Shown here piece after piece: positions 33,699-43,940 of a stretch of 64,000 bases of DNA. Where the stretch lies: positions 49,856,691 through 49,920,690 of the forward strand of contig JAWZYU010000025.1 in the NCBI GenBank assembly GCA_038380435.1, read 5' to 3'. Origin of the DNA: Ryuthela nishihirai. Taxonomy: Eukaryota; Arthropoda; Arachnida; Araneae; Heptathelidae. A model generated the notes under the pieces. That model was given only the letters and a program-made list of their open reading frames with translations, did no database searches and had not been told where the DNA came from. A program made the translations under genes and the position numbers. Within the stretch, counting starts at the first letter, position 1, and each line of letters begins with the position of its first letter.

Positions 33699-36600
33699 AT
33701 CGTTCTGTCTTCCATTTTTTGGCCGCTCAAATCGATCTGTCCTCCATTTTTTGGACGCTCAAATCGTCCTGTCTTCCATTTTTTTGCCACCCAAATCGTC
33801 CTGTCTTCCATTTTTTTGCCACCCAAATCGTCCTGTCTTCCATTTTTTGGCCGCCGAAATCGTTCTGTCTTCCATTTTTTGGCCGCTCAAATCGTCCTGT
33901 CTTCCATTTTTTTGCCGCCCAAATCGTTCTGCCTTCCATTTTTTTGCCTCTAAAATCGTTCTGTCTTCCATTTTTTTGCCACCCAAATCGTCCTGTCTTC
34001 CATTTTTTTGCCACCCAAATCGTCCTGTCTTCCATTTTTTTGCCACCCAAATCGTTCTGTCTTCCATTTTTTGGCCGCCGAAATCGTTCTGTCTTCCATT
34101 TTTTGGCCGCTCAAATCGTCCTGTCTTCCATTTTTTTGCCGCCCAAATCGTTCTGTCTTCCATTTTTTTGCCACACAAATCGTTCTGTCTTCCATTTTTT
34201 TGCCACAGAAATCGTTCTGTCTTTCATTTTTTGGCAGCTCAAATCGTCCTGTCTTCCACTTTTTGCCGCCCAAATCGTCCTGTCTTTCATTTTTTGCCGC
34301 CCAAATCGTTCTGTCTTCCATGTTTTTGCCACCCAAATCGTTCTGTCTTTCATTTTTTTGCCGCTCAAATCGTTCTGTCTTCCATTTTTTTGCCACCCAA
34401 ATCTTCCTGTCTTCCATTTTTTTGCCGCTCAAATCGTCTTGTCTTCCATTTTTTTGCCGCTCAAATCGATCTGTCCTCCATTTTTTGGCAGCTCAAATCG
34501 TCCTGTCTTCCATTTTTTTGCCATCCAAATCGTCCTGTCTTCCATTTTTTTGCCACCCAAATCGTTCTGTCTTCCAATTTTTGGCCGCTCAAATCGTCCT
34601 GTCTTTCATTTTTTTGCCGCCCAAATCGTTCTGTCTTCCATTTTTTTGCCTCCAAAATCGTTCTGTCTTCCATTTTTTTGCCACCCAAATCGTCCTTTCT
34701 TCCATTTTTTTGCCACCCAAATCGTTCTGTCTTCCATTTTTTGGCCGCCTAAATCGTCCTGTCTTCCATTTTTTTGCCGCCCAAATCGTTCTGTCTTCCA
34801 TTTTTTTGCCTCCAAAATCGTTCTGTCTTCCATTTTTTTGCCATCCAAATCGTCCTGTCTTCCATTTTTTTGCCACCCAAATCGTTCTTTCTTCCATTCT
34901 TTGGCCTCCGAAATCGTTCTGTCTTCCATTTTTTGGCCGCTCAAATCGTCGTCTTCCATTTTTTTGCCGCCCAAATCGTTCTGTCTTCCATTTTTTTGCC
35001 TCCAAAATCGTTCTGTCTCCCATTTTTTTGGCACCCAAATCTTCCTGTCTTCCATTCTTTTGCCGCTCAAATCGTTCTGTCTTCCATTTTTTGGCCGCTC
35101 AAATCGATCTGTCCTCCATTTTTTGGACGCTCAAATCGTCCTGTCTTCCATTTTTTTGCCACCCAAATCGTCCTGTCTTCCATTTTTTGGCCGCCGAAAT
35201 CGTTCTGTCTTCCATTTTTTGGCCGCTCAAATCGTCCTGTCTTCCATTTTTTTGCCGCCCAAATCGTTCTGTCTTCCATTTTTTTGCCTCCAAAATCGTT
35301 CTGTCTTCCATTTTTTTGCCACCCAAATCGTCCTGTCTTCCATTTTTTTGCCACCCAAATCGTTCTGTCTTCCATTCTTTGGCCTCCGAAATCGTTCTGT
35401 CTTCCATTTTTTGGCCGCTCAAATCGTCCTGTCTTCCATTTTTTTGCCGCCCAAATCGTTCTGTCTTCCATTTTTTTGCCTCCAAAATCGTGCTGTCTTC
35501 CATTTTTTTGCCACCCAAATCGTCATGTCTTCCATTTTTTGCCACCCAAATCGTTCTGTCTTCTATTTTTTGGCCGCCGAAATCGTTCTGTCTTCCATTT
35601 TTTGGCCGCCGAAATCGTTCTGTCTTCCATTTTTTTGCCGCCCAAATCGTTCTGTCTTCGATTTTTTTGCCTCCAAAATCGTCCTGTGTTCCATTTTTTG
35701 GCCGCCGAAATCGTTCTGTCTTCCATTTTTTGGCCGCTCAAACCTCCTGTCTTCCATTTTTTTGCCACCCAAATCGTTCTGTCTTCCATTTTTTGGCCGC
35801 CGAAATCGTTCTGTCTTCCATTTTTTTGCCGCCCAAATCGTTCTGTCTTCCATTTTTTTGCCACCCAAATCGTCCTTTCTTCCATTTTTTTGCCACCCAA
35901 ATCGTTCTGTCTTCCATTTTTTTGCCGCCCAAATCGTTCTGTCTTCCATTTTTTTGCCGCCCAAATCGTTCTGTCTTCCATTTTTTTGCCGTCGAAATCG
36001 TTCTGTCTTCCATTTTTTTGCCGTCGAAATCGTTGTCTTCCATTTTTTTGCCGTCGAAATCGTTCTGTCTTCCATTTTTTTGCCTCCAAAATCGTTCTGT
36101 CTTCCATTTTTTTGCCGCCCAAATCGTTCTGTCTTCCATTTTTTTGCCGCCCAAATCGTTCTGTCTTCCATTTTTTTGCCGCCCAAATCGTTCTGTCTTC
36201 CATTTTTTTGCCGCCCAAATCGTTTTGTCTTCCATTTTTTTGCCGTCGAAATCGTTCTGTCTTCCATTTTTTTGCCGTCGAAATCGTTCTGTCTTCCATT
36301 TTTTTGCCTCCAAAATCGTTCTGTCTTCCATTTTTTTGCCGCCCAAATCGTTCTGTCTTCCATTTTTTTGCCGTCGAAATCGTTCTGTCTTCCATTTTTT
36401 TGCCGTCGAAATCGTTCTGTCTTCCATTTTTTTGCCGCCCAAATCGTTCTGTCTTCCATTTTTTTGCCGCCCAAATCGTTCTGTCTTCCATTTTTTTTGC
36501 CTCCAAAATCGTTCTGTCTTCCATTTTTTTGCCTCCAAAATCGTTCTGTCTTCCATTTTTTTGCCTCCAAAATCGTTCTGTCTTCCATTTTTTTGCCGCC

Positions 36601-37975
36601 CAAATCGTTCTGTCTTCCATTTTTTTGCCTCCAAATTCGTTCTGTCTTCCATTTTTTTGCCTCCAAAATCGTTCTGTCTTCCATTTTTTTGCCTCCAAAA
36701 TCGTTCTGTCTTCCATTTTTTTGCCGCCCAAATCGTTCTGTCTTCCATTTTTTTGCCTCCAAAATCGTTCTGTCTTCCATTTTTTTGCCTCCAAAATCGT
36801 TCTGTCTTCCATTTTTTTGCCTCCAAAATCGTTCTGTCTTCCATTTTTTTGCCGCCCAAATCGTTCTGTCTTCCATTTTTTTGCCTCCAAAATCGTTCTG
36901 TCTTCCATTTTTTTGCCGCCCAAATCGTTCTGTCTTCCATTTTTTTGCCGTCGAAATCGTTCTGTCTTCCATTTTTTTGCCGCCCAAATCGTTCTGTCTT
37001 CCATTTTTTTGCCTCCAAAATCGTTCTGTCTTCCATTTTTTTGCCGCCCAAATCGTTCTGTCTTCCATTTTTTTGCCTCCAAAATCGTTCTGTCTTCCAT
37101 TTTTTTTGCCTCCAAAATCGTTCTGTCTTCCATTTTTTTGCCTCCAAAATCGTTCTGTCTTCCATTTTTTTGCCGCCCAAATCGTTCTGTCTTCCATTTT
37201 TTTGCCTCCAAAATCGTTCTGTCTTCCATTTTTTTGCCTCCAAAATCGTTCTGTCTTCCATTTTTTTGCCGCCCAAATCGTTCTGTCTTCCATTTTTTTG
37301 CCTCCAAAATCGTTCTGTCTTCCATTTTTTTGCCGCCCAAATCGTTCTGTCTTCCATTTTTTTGCCTCCAAAATCGTTCTGTCTTCCATTTTTTTGCCTC
37401 CAAAATCGTTCTGTCTTCCATTTTTTTGCCTCCAAAATCGTTCTGTCTTCCATTTTTTTGCCTCCCAAATTGTTCTATGTTCCATTTTATTTGCCGGCCA
37501 AATCGTTCTGTTTTCCATTTTTTTGCCGCCCAAATCGATTGCTTAGTTTTGCTCTACAAAGCTTACATGACTTTCTGCCACGCTATATAAATTAAAATTC
37601 CTATTCTGTCCTAAAGTAAATTTAATTTTATTGCTCCTTAAAGTTAACTTGCTTTTTTTTTTTTCGCTCCCAAGCGCATCTACTTTTTCTTTATAAGTCT
37701 AAAAGATCATATTTAAGTTCAATGACAATTTAAATTTGAATTAAAAATATCGTGAGTTCTGTTTGAACATCGATGGTTAAAATGATTATTTTACTGATTT
37801 TATTTTTTTCCTGTGCAGTAATAAATGCACCCTATACATTAAGTGCTTTATTTGGAAAGTCAATTTTTTCTGCAAGAACAATAACTTTAAGTTCAAAATA
37901 TGCGGACTTCAGAAAATGTCACTATGAAAATGCGTAACCTCAAACAAATACTTCGGCTGTAGAACCTGTTCAGAA

Positions 37976-38725
37976 AGGGGGTGGCTCAGTCGGTAGGGCG
38001 CCAGGCTCGTAATCTGTAGTTCCCAAGTTCGAGTCCCAGCTGGGTCAGCATTGAGATTTATCTCCGCAAAATTCCCCGCCCTGCCCACGGTCAGTAGGGG
38101 ACACCGATGGGCTTGGAAAGGCCGCCGTCCGTCGGATGGGACGTCGTTCCCCCGCAAAACGGATGGGCTTGGAAAGGCCGCCGTCCGTCGGATATGGACG
38201 ATGGGCTTTGAAATACTTCGGCTGTAGAACCTGTTCAGAAAGGGGGTGGCTCAGTCGGTAGGGCGCCAGGCTCGTAATCTGTAGTTCCCAGGTTCGAGTC
38301 CCAGCTGGGTCAGCATTGAGATTTATCTCCGCAAAATTCCCCGACCTGCCCACGGTCAGTAGGGGACACCGATGGGCTTGGAAAGGCCGCCGTCCGTCGG
38401 ATGGGACGTCGTTCCCCCGCAAAACCGATGGGCTTGGAAAGGCCGCCGTCCGTCGGATATGGACGTCGTTCTTCCGCAATCGGGGCCGCAAACAGTAAGG
38501 CAGATTTCTGCCTTACTGTTTGCGGCCCCGATTGCGGGAGAGCCATAACCTGTGCACGTTAAAGAACACGCTGGATGGCCTTGACGGGAGGCTACCATCT
38601 ATCACCCAACAGCTGTTCCAGTGGGTCCCCTCCCCCAACTTTCTCTGAACCTTCGGGGTCCATGTGACCTGGCCATTTAGCCCATGGTGTGCAAAAAAGT
38701 GCCGCTTAGAGGTAAAACAACCCAA
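37976..38725 (+). mobile_element. SINE-1 with tandem-duplicated head and hairpin
   Basis: Forward SINE-1 whose 5' part plus about 30 bp of upstream flank is duplicated in tandem (37946-38210 and 38211-38475, offset 265 bp). A 64-bp perfect hairpin interrupts the body at 38474-38537, and the rest runs to AACCCAACC. The near-TSD CCTGTTCAGAA / CCTGCTCAGAA (37965-37975 and 38726-38736) encloses the whole. Confidence 0.88.
38474..38537. repeat. perfect 30-bp inverted repeat, 4-nt loop
   Basis: The left arm 38474-38503 (starting CCGCAATCGGGGCCGC) and right arm 38508-38537 are exact reverse complements, separated by ATTT. It is inserted where SINE-1 normally reads continuously from ...CGTTAAGCC to GCGGGAGAGCC. 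Confidence 0.95.
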
Positions 38726-38929
38726 CCTGCTCAGAATTTTCAGGAGAATTTACCATCCTAACCAACCATCCATAAAAAGTCTACATGCGGACAACATTCC
38801 TAAACTCTTCAATTTATCCCTTGAATGAGATGCCTCGCAAAGACAGTTGATGACGCCTTAGTTTATCCCAATGACTTCCAAACGTTATTAAGCTTCCAAT
38901 ACTGCTTCTGAGAAGGTCGAGACCACAAA

Positions 38930-39950
38930 TTTCTACTTCTGAGACAGTAACGATCGCAATTTCTGCCTCGGCGATCACGAATTTTGTCTCTGAGACCTTT
39001 GTTGGTCCGAATTTTTTCCTTGAGACCTTTGCGACTCAAACTTCTGTTTCTGAGATCTTTACAACCCAATTTCTGCCTCTGAGAACTTTGCAACCAAAAT
39101 TTATCTCTGAACCCTTTGGGACGCTAAGTTAAGTCTCCGAGAGCTTTGCAATCCCTATTTCTGTCTTAGAGACCTTTGGGACCCAAATTTCTGTCTCTCA
39201 GATATTTGCAAACCAGATTCATGTCTCTCAGAATTTCACAACCTAAATTTGCTCTGAGATATTTGCGACTCTAAATTCTGTCTCTGAGAGCTTTGCAATC
39301 CAATTTCTGCCCTAGAGACCTTTGGGACCCAAATTTCTGTCTCTGAGAACTTTGCAACCCAAATTTGCTCTCACGCTTTTCGGCTCTAGATTTTGTCTCT
39401 GAGAGCTTTGCAATCCTATTTTTTTTTATCTTAGAGACTTTTGGGACCCGATTTTTTGTTTCTGAGAAATTTACAAACCAAATTTCTGTCTCTGAGAACT
39501 TTGCAACCTAAATTTCTGCCTCTGAAATCTTTTCTACCCACATTTTTGTCTCTGAGAACTTTGCAACCTAAATTTCTGCCTCTGAAATCTTTTCTACCCA
39601 CATTTTTGTCTCTGAGAACTTTGCAACCTAAATTTCTGCCTCTGAAATCTTTTCTACCCACATTTTTGTCTCTGAGAACTTTGCAACCTAAATTTCTGCC
39701 TCTGAAATCTTTTCTACCCACATTTTTGTCTCTGAGAACTTTGCAACCTAAATTTCTGCCTCTGAAATCTTTTCTATCCACATTTTTGTCTCTGAGAACT
39801 TTGCAACCTAAATTTCTGCCTCTGAAATCTTTTCTACCCACATTTTTGTCTCTGAGACCATTTACGATCCAGATTTGTGTCTCTGAGACCTTTGTGACTC
39901 TAAATTCTATCTCTGAGACTTTTGCAACCTTAATTTCACATTACACAATC
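38930..39950. repeat. 30-bp repeat with a 60-bp dimeric core
   Basis: Degenerate 30-bp units (TCTCTGAGA.CTTTG.AACC.AAATTTCTG) flank a core at about 39478-39855 made of six near-identical 60-bp units. Each 60-bp unit is a dimer: one half carries GAGAACTTTGCAACCTAAAT, the other TGAAATCTTTTCTACCC. Open frames of 136-171 codons across it follow from 60 being a multiple of 3. Confidence 0.93.
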
Positions 39951-39954
39951 TATT

Positions 39955-40576
39955 AATAGCTCCAACATCAACACGTATTCTTCTGTTTAAGTCACGTCGT
40001 AAATTCTAAACATCTTTCAATAATAGGCATGTTCCCAAAATGTTTCTAAAAGGTTTCAGTTATAATATTGAAACAGAATCTACACATGCAACAGTGAAAA
40101 CAAGACTGGGGTACTTTCGAAACACTTGAGAGACAGCAAGGAGTGTGAATTACGCCATGAGCAGATTGGAACACGGGGGATTTGAAAAGAGGAGAATACA
40201 GTAAAGAGTGGAGAGTTTTGACACTTGAAAAAAAAAAGACGATTTCGTTTCGTGTCTTCAGCGTTGATAAATTATCGATATTGGAGTGGTAAGAGTAGTT
40301 TTATTCGGAAGTAAACAACAGTGTAATGTTATTTATCATAGTTAAGGTTATTTCTTTCGCAAGTGTTGTTTGACTAGCGAAATATGATTGATAAGATTTC
40401 TGCCTATGCTTTGATTTGTTGATTCTGTTTTCGAATGTTCTTTTCGATTATCAATTGGTGTTTCAAATCACTAAAATTTTAATGTTATTGATGTAAGTTT
40501 ATTGCCTTAGTTATTAAATCAATTGATTTACTATCTGTATGTTTATTACGAATTCACCCACGGTCGTCAAATACAA
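39955..40576. other. AT-rich sequence, no gene seen
   Basis: Unique-looking sequence without recognisable features. Confidence 0.4.
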
Positions 40577-40588
40577 CTAAAAATCAGT

Positions 40589-40973
40589 TGTTTGGGTTGG
40601 GTTGTTTTACCTCTGAGCGGCACATTTTTGCACACCATGGTCTAAATGGCCAGGTCACATGGACCCCGAAGGCTCAGGGAAGGTTGGGGGAAGGGACCCA
40701 CTGGAACAGCTATTGGGAGACAGATGGTAGCCTCCCGTCAAGGCCATCCAGCGTGTTCTTTAACGTGCACAGGGTATGGCTCTCCCGCACACGGGGCCAC
40801 GGCTTAACGTCCCATCCGACGGACGGCGGCCTTTCCAAGCCCATCGGTGTCCCCTACTGACCGTGGGCAGGGCGGGGAATTTTGCGGAGATAAATCTCAA
40901 CGCTGACCCAGCTGGGACTTGAACCTGGGAACTACAGATTACGAGCCTGGCGCGCTACCGACTGAGCCACCCC
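40589..40973 (-). mobile_element. SINE-1, full-length
   Basis: Reverse SINE-1 with near-perfect TSD (CTAAAAATCAGT at 40577-40588, CTAAAAATTAGT at 40974-40985). The head ends CCACCCC, slightly shorter than the usual CCACCCCCGCCCC. Confidence 0.93.
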
Positions 40974-40985
40974 CTAAAAATTAGT

Positions 40986-41930
40986 AACAATAGTTTAAAA
41001 TTTCAGAGTTGGAAAATTGTCTTTAAAGACAAAAAAAAACCCAATTTATCTAATCCTTTTGGTATGTTAATCATTTTTGTTTTATACTGTTATAAACGTG
41101 TTAAGAATCACGTTTTGCTGAAATGTTTGTTCGTCATAAAACACCAGACAAAAAAAAATTCTCCCGAAATTACAAACCTATTGCAATCCAAGTAATGATG
41201 AATTCGATCATTTGAAGCTTCATTCATCCCTTTTTTCTCCCATTCTTGCTCCTCCAATTGGTTCGGCAACTGTTAATAAAACTAACTTTAACTATCATCA
41301 AGCATGGTATGACTCAAGGGTCGGTTTCAACGGCGTCGGCAGGCGATGTTTTGATGCGAAGCATTCACTGAGCAGAAACAACTCGCCCTGGCATGCCGCA
41401 GAACCGGAGAGCAAGGGACTCGAGATGCGGACATTACTATGCCGTGATGGATTTCTAATGACACTCTCGAACGATTTAAGTTGATAAATGTTGGCGATAT
41501 TTGGTTTCTTTTGACGCCTGGGTGGAGTTTTTGAAGATTTTAATGTGAAACTTTGATGTCTGGTCAAATTAGCGGTGGCAGCACACTGGGGAAAAGCTTC
41601 CTCCGCAGTTGCCATGGTGAAAGGCAAGCTGAAAGATGTCAGATGTGAAATTTTGCATCTTGGCTAACTGAAAGTGACTTAGTGGATTAAGACTGCACGC
41701 CGTGTATCAGTGTTGATGGCAACCGATCAGAAACATTTCCTCGTTTTTTGAGGGAGTTGTAAGTCACTTGAAACATGCTGAAGAGAGTGCATACTTAATT
41801 AATGGAAATAAAATTTTTGGTTAAGTGAATTTACCAGCTTTTATGTCACGGACTGATGTTGATAAAAGTATGAATTGAAGGGTTATTTGCAAAAAGTTAA
41901 CTGCAAACATTTCTCTGGAGAAATTTTTTT
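40986..41930. other. unique sequence, no assured gene
   Basis: Non-repetitive sequence, moderately GC-rich at 41300-41620. A 109-codon minus-strand open frame (41298-41627) has a good start context (CACCATGGCAACT at its second ATG), but I recognise no domain and see no promoter. It could be a small exon or chance. Confidence 0.3.
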
Positions 41931-42186
41931 CAAAGTCAAATCAACTTCAATGGGGCCATTCATATTCTTTAAGCAGATAAATGACTGAACCAACTTTCGT
42001 TTAATTCAACATTGAAAGAGAGCCAACGAAAGATACAGGATGATAAATTAGATTATCTGAAATATGATGATCTTTTTTATTATCTACTGATGTAAAAGGC
42101 TATTTTTTCTGATTGAAGAAAGGACTACCAACGACACGGTCCATGTCAAAAATTCGCTTATATGCTTGTTGACGCATATTTCGCAT

Positions 42187-43215
42187 TTCGTAAGAATTTC
42201 CGAGAATGAGATGCTGATGAAAGAATGAGGAGATGCCGAAGAAGAGAAAGATTTCTGAGAATGCGATGACGAAGAAAAGTGTGAAACCAGAGAATGAGAA
42301 GTTGGCGAAAGAGACACCGAAAAAGGGTGAGATTTTCTGAGAGTGGGATGGCAAAGAAGAGTGGGCTTTCCGAAAATGAGATGTTGGGCGAAGGAAGGAG
42401 ATACCGAAGAAGAGTGAGATTTCTGAGAATGCGATGACGAAGAAAAGTGTGAAACCAGAGAATGAGAGGTTGGGGAAAGAGACACCGAAAAAGGGTGAGA
42501 TTTTCTGAGAGTGGGATGGCAAAGAAGAGTGAGCTTTCTGAAAATGAGAGGTTGGGGAAAGAGACACCGAAAAAGGGTGAGATTTTCTGAGAGTGGGATG
42601 GCAAAGAAGAGTGAGCTTTCTGAAAATGAGATGTTGGGCGAAGGAAGGAGATACCGAAGAAGAGTGAGATTTCTGAGAATGAGATGCCGTCGAAGGAAAG
42701 AGATGTCGAAGAAGAATGATATTTCTGAGAAGGAGATGTCGAAGAAGAGCGTGATTCCAAAGAATGAGAAGCCGAAGAAGAGTGATGTTTCTTAGAATGA
42801 GATACGGGATGAAGGAGATGCCGAAAAAAAGAGTGAAATTTTCTGAGAATGAGATGCGGGTGAATGAAGGAGGTGATGAATCAGATTGAGATTTTTGAGA
42901 ATGAGACGCGGTGAAGGGTGAAATTGCCAAAGAAGTGTGAGATTTCTGAACATGAGATGTTAGCGAGGAAAGAAGATGCTGAAGAAGAGTGTGATTCTGG
43001 AGGTTGAAATGCCGGCGAAGGAAGAAGGAGCCGAAAAAGAGTGATATTTCTGAGAATGCGATACCAACGAAGGAAAGAGGTGGCGAGAAACAGCGGGATT
43101 TTCTGAGAATATGATGATAACAAAGGAAGGAGGAGCTGAAGAGGAGGGAGATTTTCTGAGAACGATATGCCAGCAAATGATGGAAATGTCGAAAAAGAGC
43201 GAGATTCTCTCAAAG
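42187..43215. repeat. older 52-bp type array, unit 1
   Basis: Diverged units of the form GAGAATGAGATGCCGAAGAA...GAGTGAGATTTCT. They share their core with the 44.1-47.4 kb array but are much more variable. The minus-strand open frames here (up to 358 codons) are stop-poor because the strand is purine-rich and repetitive; they are not taken as genes. Confidence 0.85.
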
Positions 43216-43220
43216 TGGAC

Positions 43221-43560
43221 AAAAAAAGGCTACGTAAGGAAACAGGACCTAGGGAGAGGGAGGCAAAGGGACTAACCCCTTGCCTCCTCCCCCTAGATCC
43301 TGTTCCCTTATCCAAATTCCCTTAATCCCTCTGAAACAGAGAGGGGAAATATTAAACTGCAATGAGAATCCAGTCTCTTCTCACACTTTACTTTTATTTC
43401 AGCTCGGTTGCTTTACTTCCCCCCTCCTGTATTTTTTTCCAGTTCTGAACCTGTAACCAAATGCAGTGAGTTTTGACCTTTAATTCTTAAAAATTTACAT
43501 TTTTGTCTAGATGGTTATAACATTCGAAAATTTATTAGTGATTAGTGACAAGTCTAAATT
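43221..43560. other. unique sequence between arrays
   Basis: Includes a short inverted repeat at about 43238-43310 (AACAGGACCTAGGGAGAGG... / ...CCCCCTAGATCCTGTTCCC). No gene seen. Repeated in unit 2 at about 49174-49513. Confidence 0.5.
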
Positions 43561-43940
43561 TAGGCTTGTTACTATCAAGTGAATAGATTTTTTATAAAAA
43601 AAATAGACTCGGTCATCACTACTCAGAATCAGTCACTAATAGTTAGAGTCGGTCATCGATAGTCGGAATCAATCATCGCCTGGCTACAATCAGGGATTTA
43701 ATCAGAGCTGTCAGTCACTTTTATGATAATTAGTCATCACTAGATAGATTCAAGCATAATCAAACTAAACCACCATAATTGAGGGTTAGTTCTCACTACT
43801 CAGTCAGTCATTGCTTAGACAACGTCAAGGATTAAATCACTGTTAGTTAAAATCAATCGTCATTAATTAGTGCCAGTCACAATCAACATAAATCATCAGT
43901 TAGTCGTTATGAATCTGAATAACTCATCACTAGTCAGAGT
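43560..43940. repeat. degenerate short tandem repeat (TCAGTCACTA type)
   Basis: Irregular recurrences of GTCATCACTAGTCAGAATC-like motifs. Duplicated in unit 2. Confidence 0.5.

Larger units (their letters stand above)
29130..37700. repeat. 32-bp minisatellite, about 250 core copies
   Basis: The core 29572-37540 is built on a 32-bp unit (CGTTCTGTCTTCCATTTTTT then a variable GCCNNNN and AAAT). The variable part takes a few states (CCGCCC, CCTCCA, CCGTCG, CCACCC, GCCGCTC, GCCGCCG). From about 35.85 to 37.45 kb only the TTTGCC states occur and the units are almost identical; the left two-thirds mixes more variants. Decayed units flank both sides (29130-29570 and 37540-37700). Because the unit lacks stops and 32 is not a multiple of 3, huge open frames appear on both strands. 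Confidence 0.97.

Noticed and set aside
33401..37546. 1,381-codon open frame and its many siblings on both strands between 29.6 and 37.6 kb
   Set aside because: They are a product of a stop-free 32-bp tandem repeat. All frames and both strands are equally open, with no start context, splice sites or non-repeat domain.
39431..39956. 136- and 171-codon frames with repeated GRKDFRGRNLG or FLSLRTLQPKFLPLKS
   Set aside because: Six copies of a 60-bp repeat open on both strands; no unique coding sequence.
40588..40860. 90-codon frame (FTSERHFFAHHGLNGQVTW...) seen at some 15 places
   Set aside because: It is the antisense strand of SINE-1; copies differ randomly and many are broken.
41298..41627. 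109-codon minus-strand frame as a gene
   Set aside because: Good start context and single-copy sequence, but no domain, splice signal or promoter that I can point to; left as an unassigned region.
42100..43176. 358-codon minus-strand open frame rich in SFFGISF and SQKSHSS, and its copy at 48053-49129
   Set aside because: It lies entirely in a degenerate 52-bp repeat. The frame is open because the plus strand is a purine-rich repeat with few TTA, CTA or TCA triplets, and the encoded repeat shifts frame every unit.
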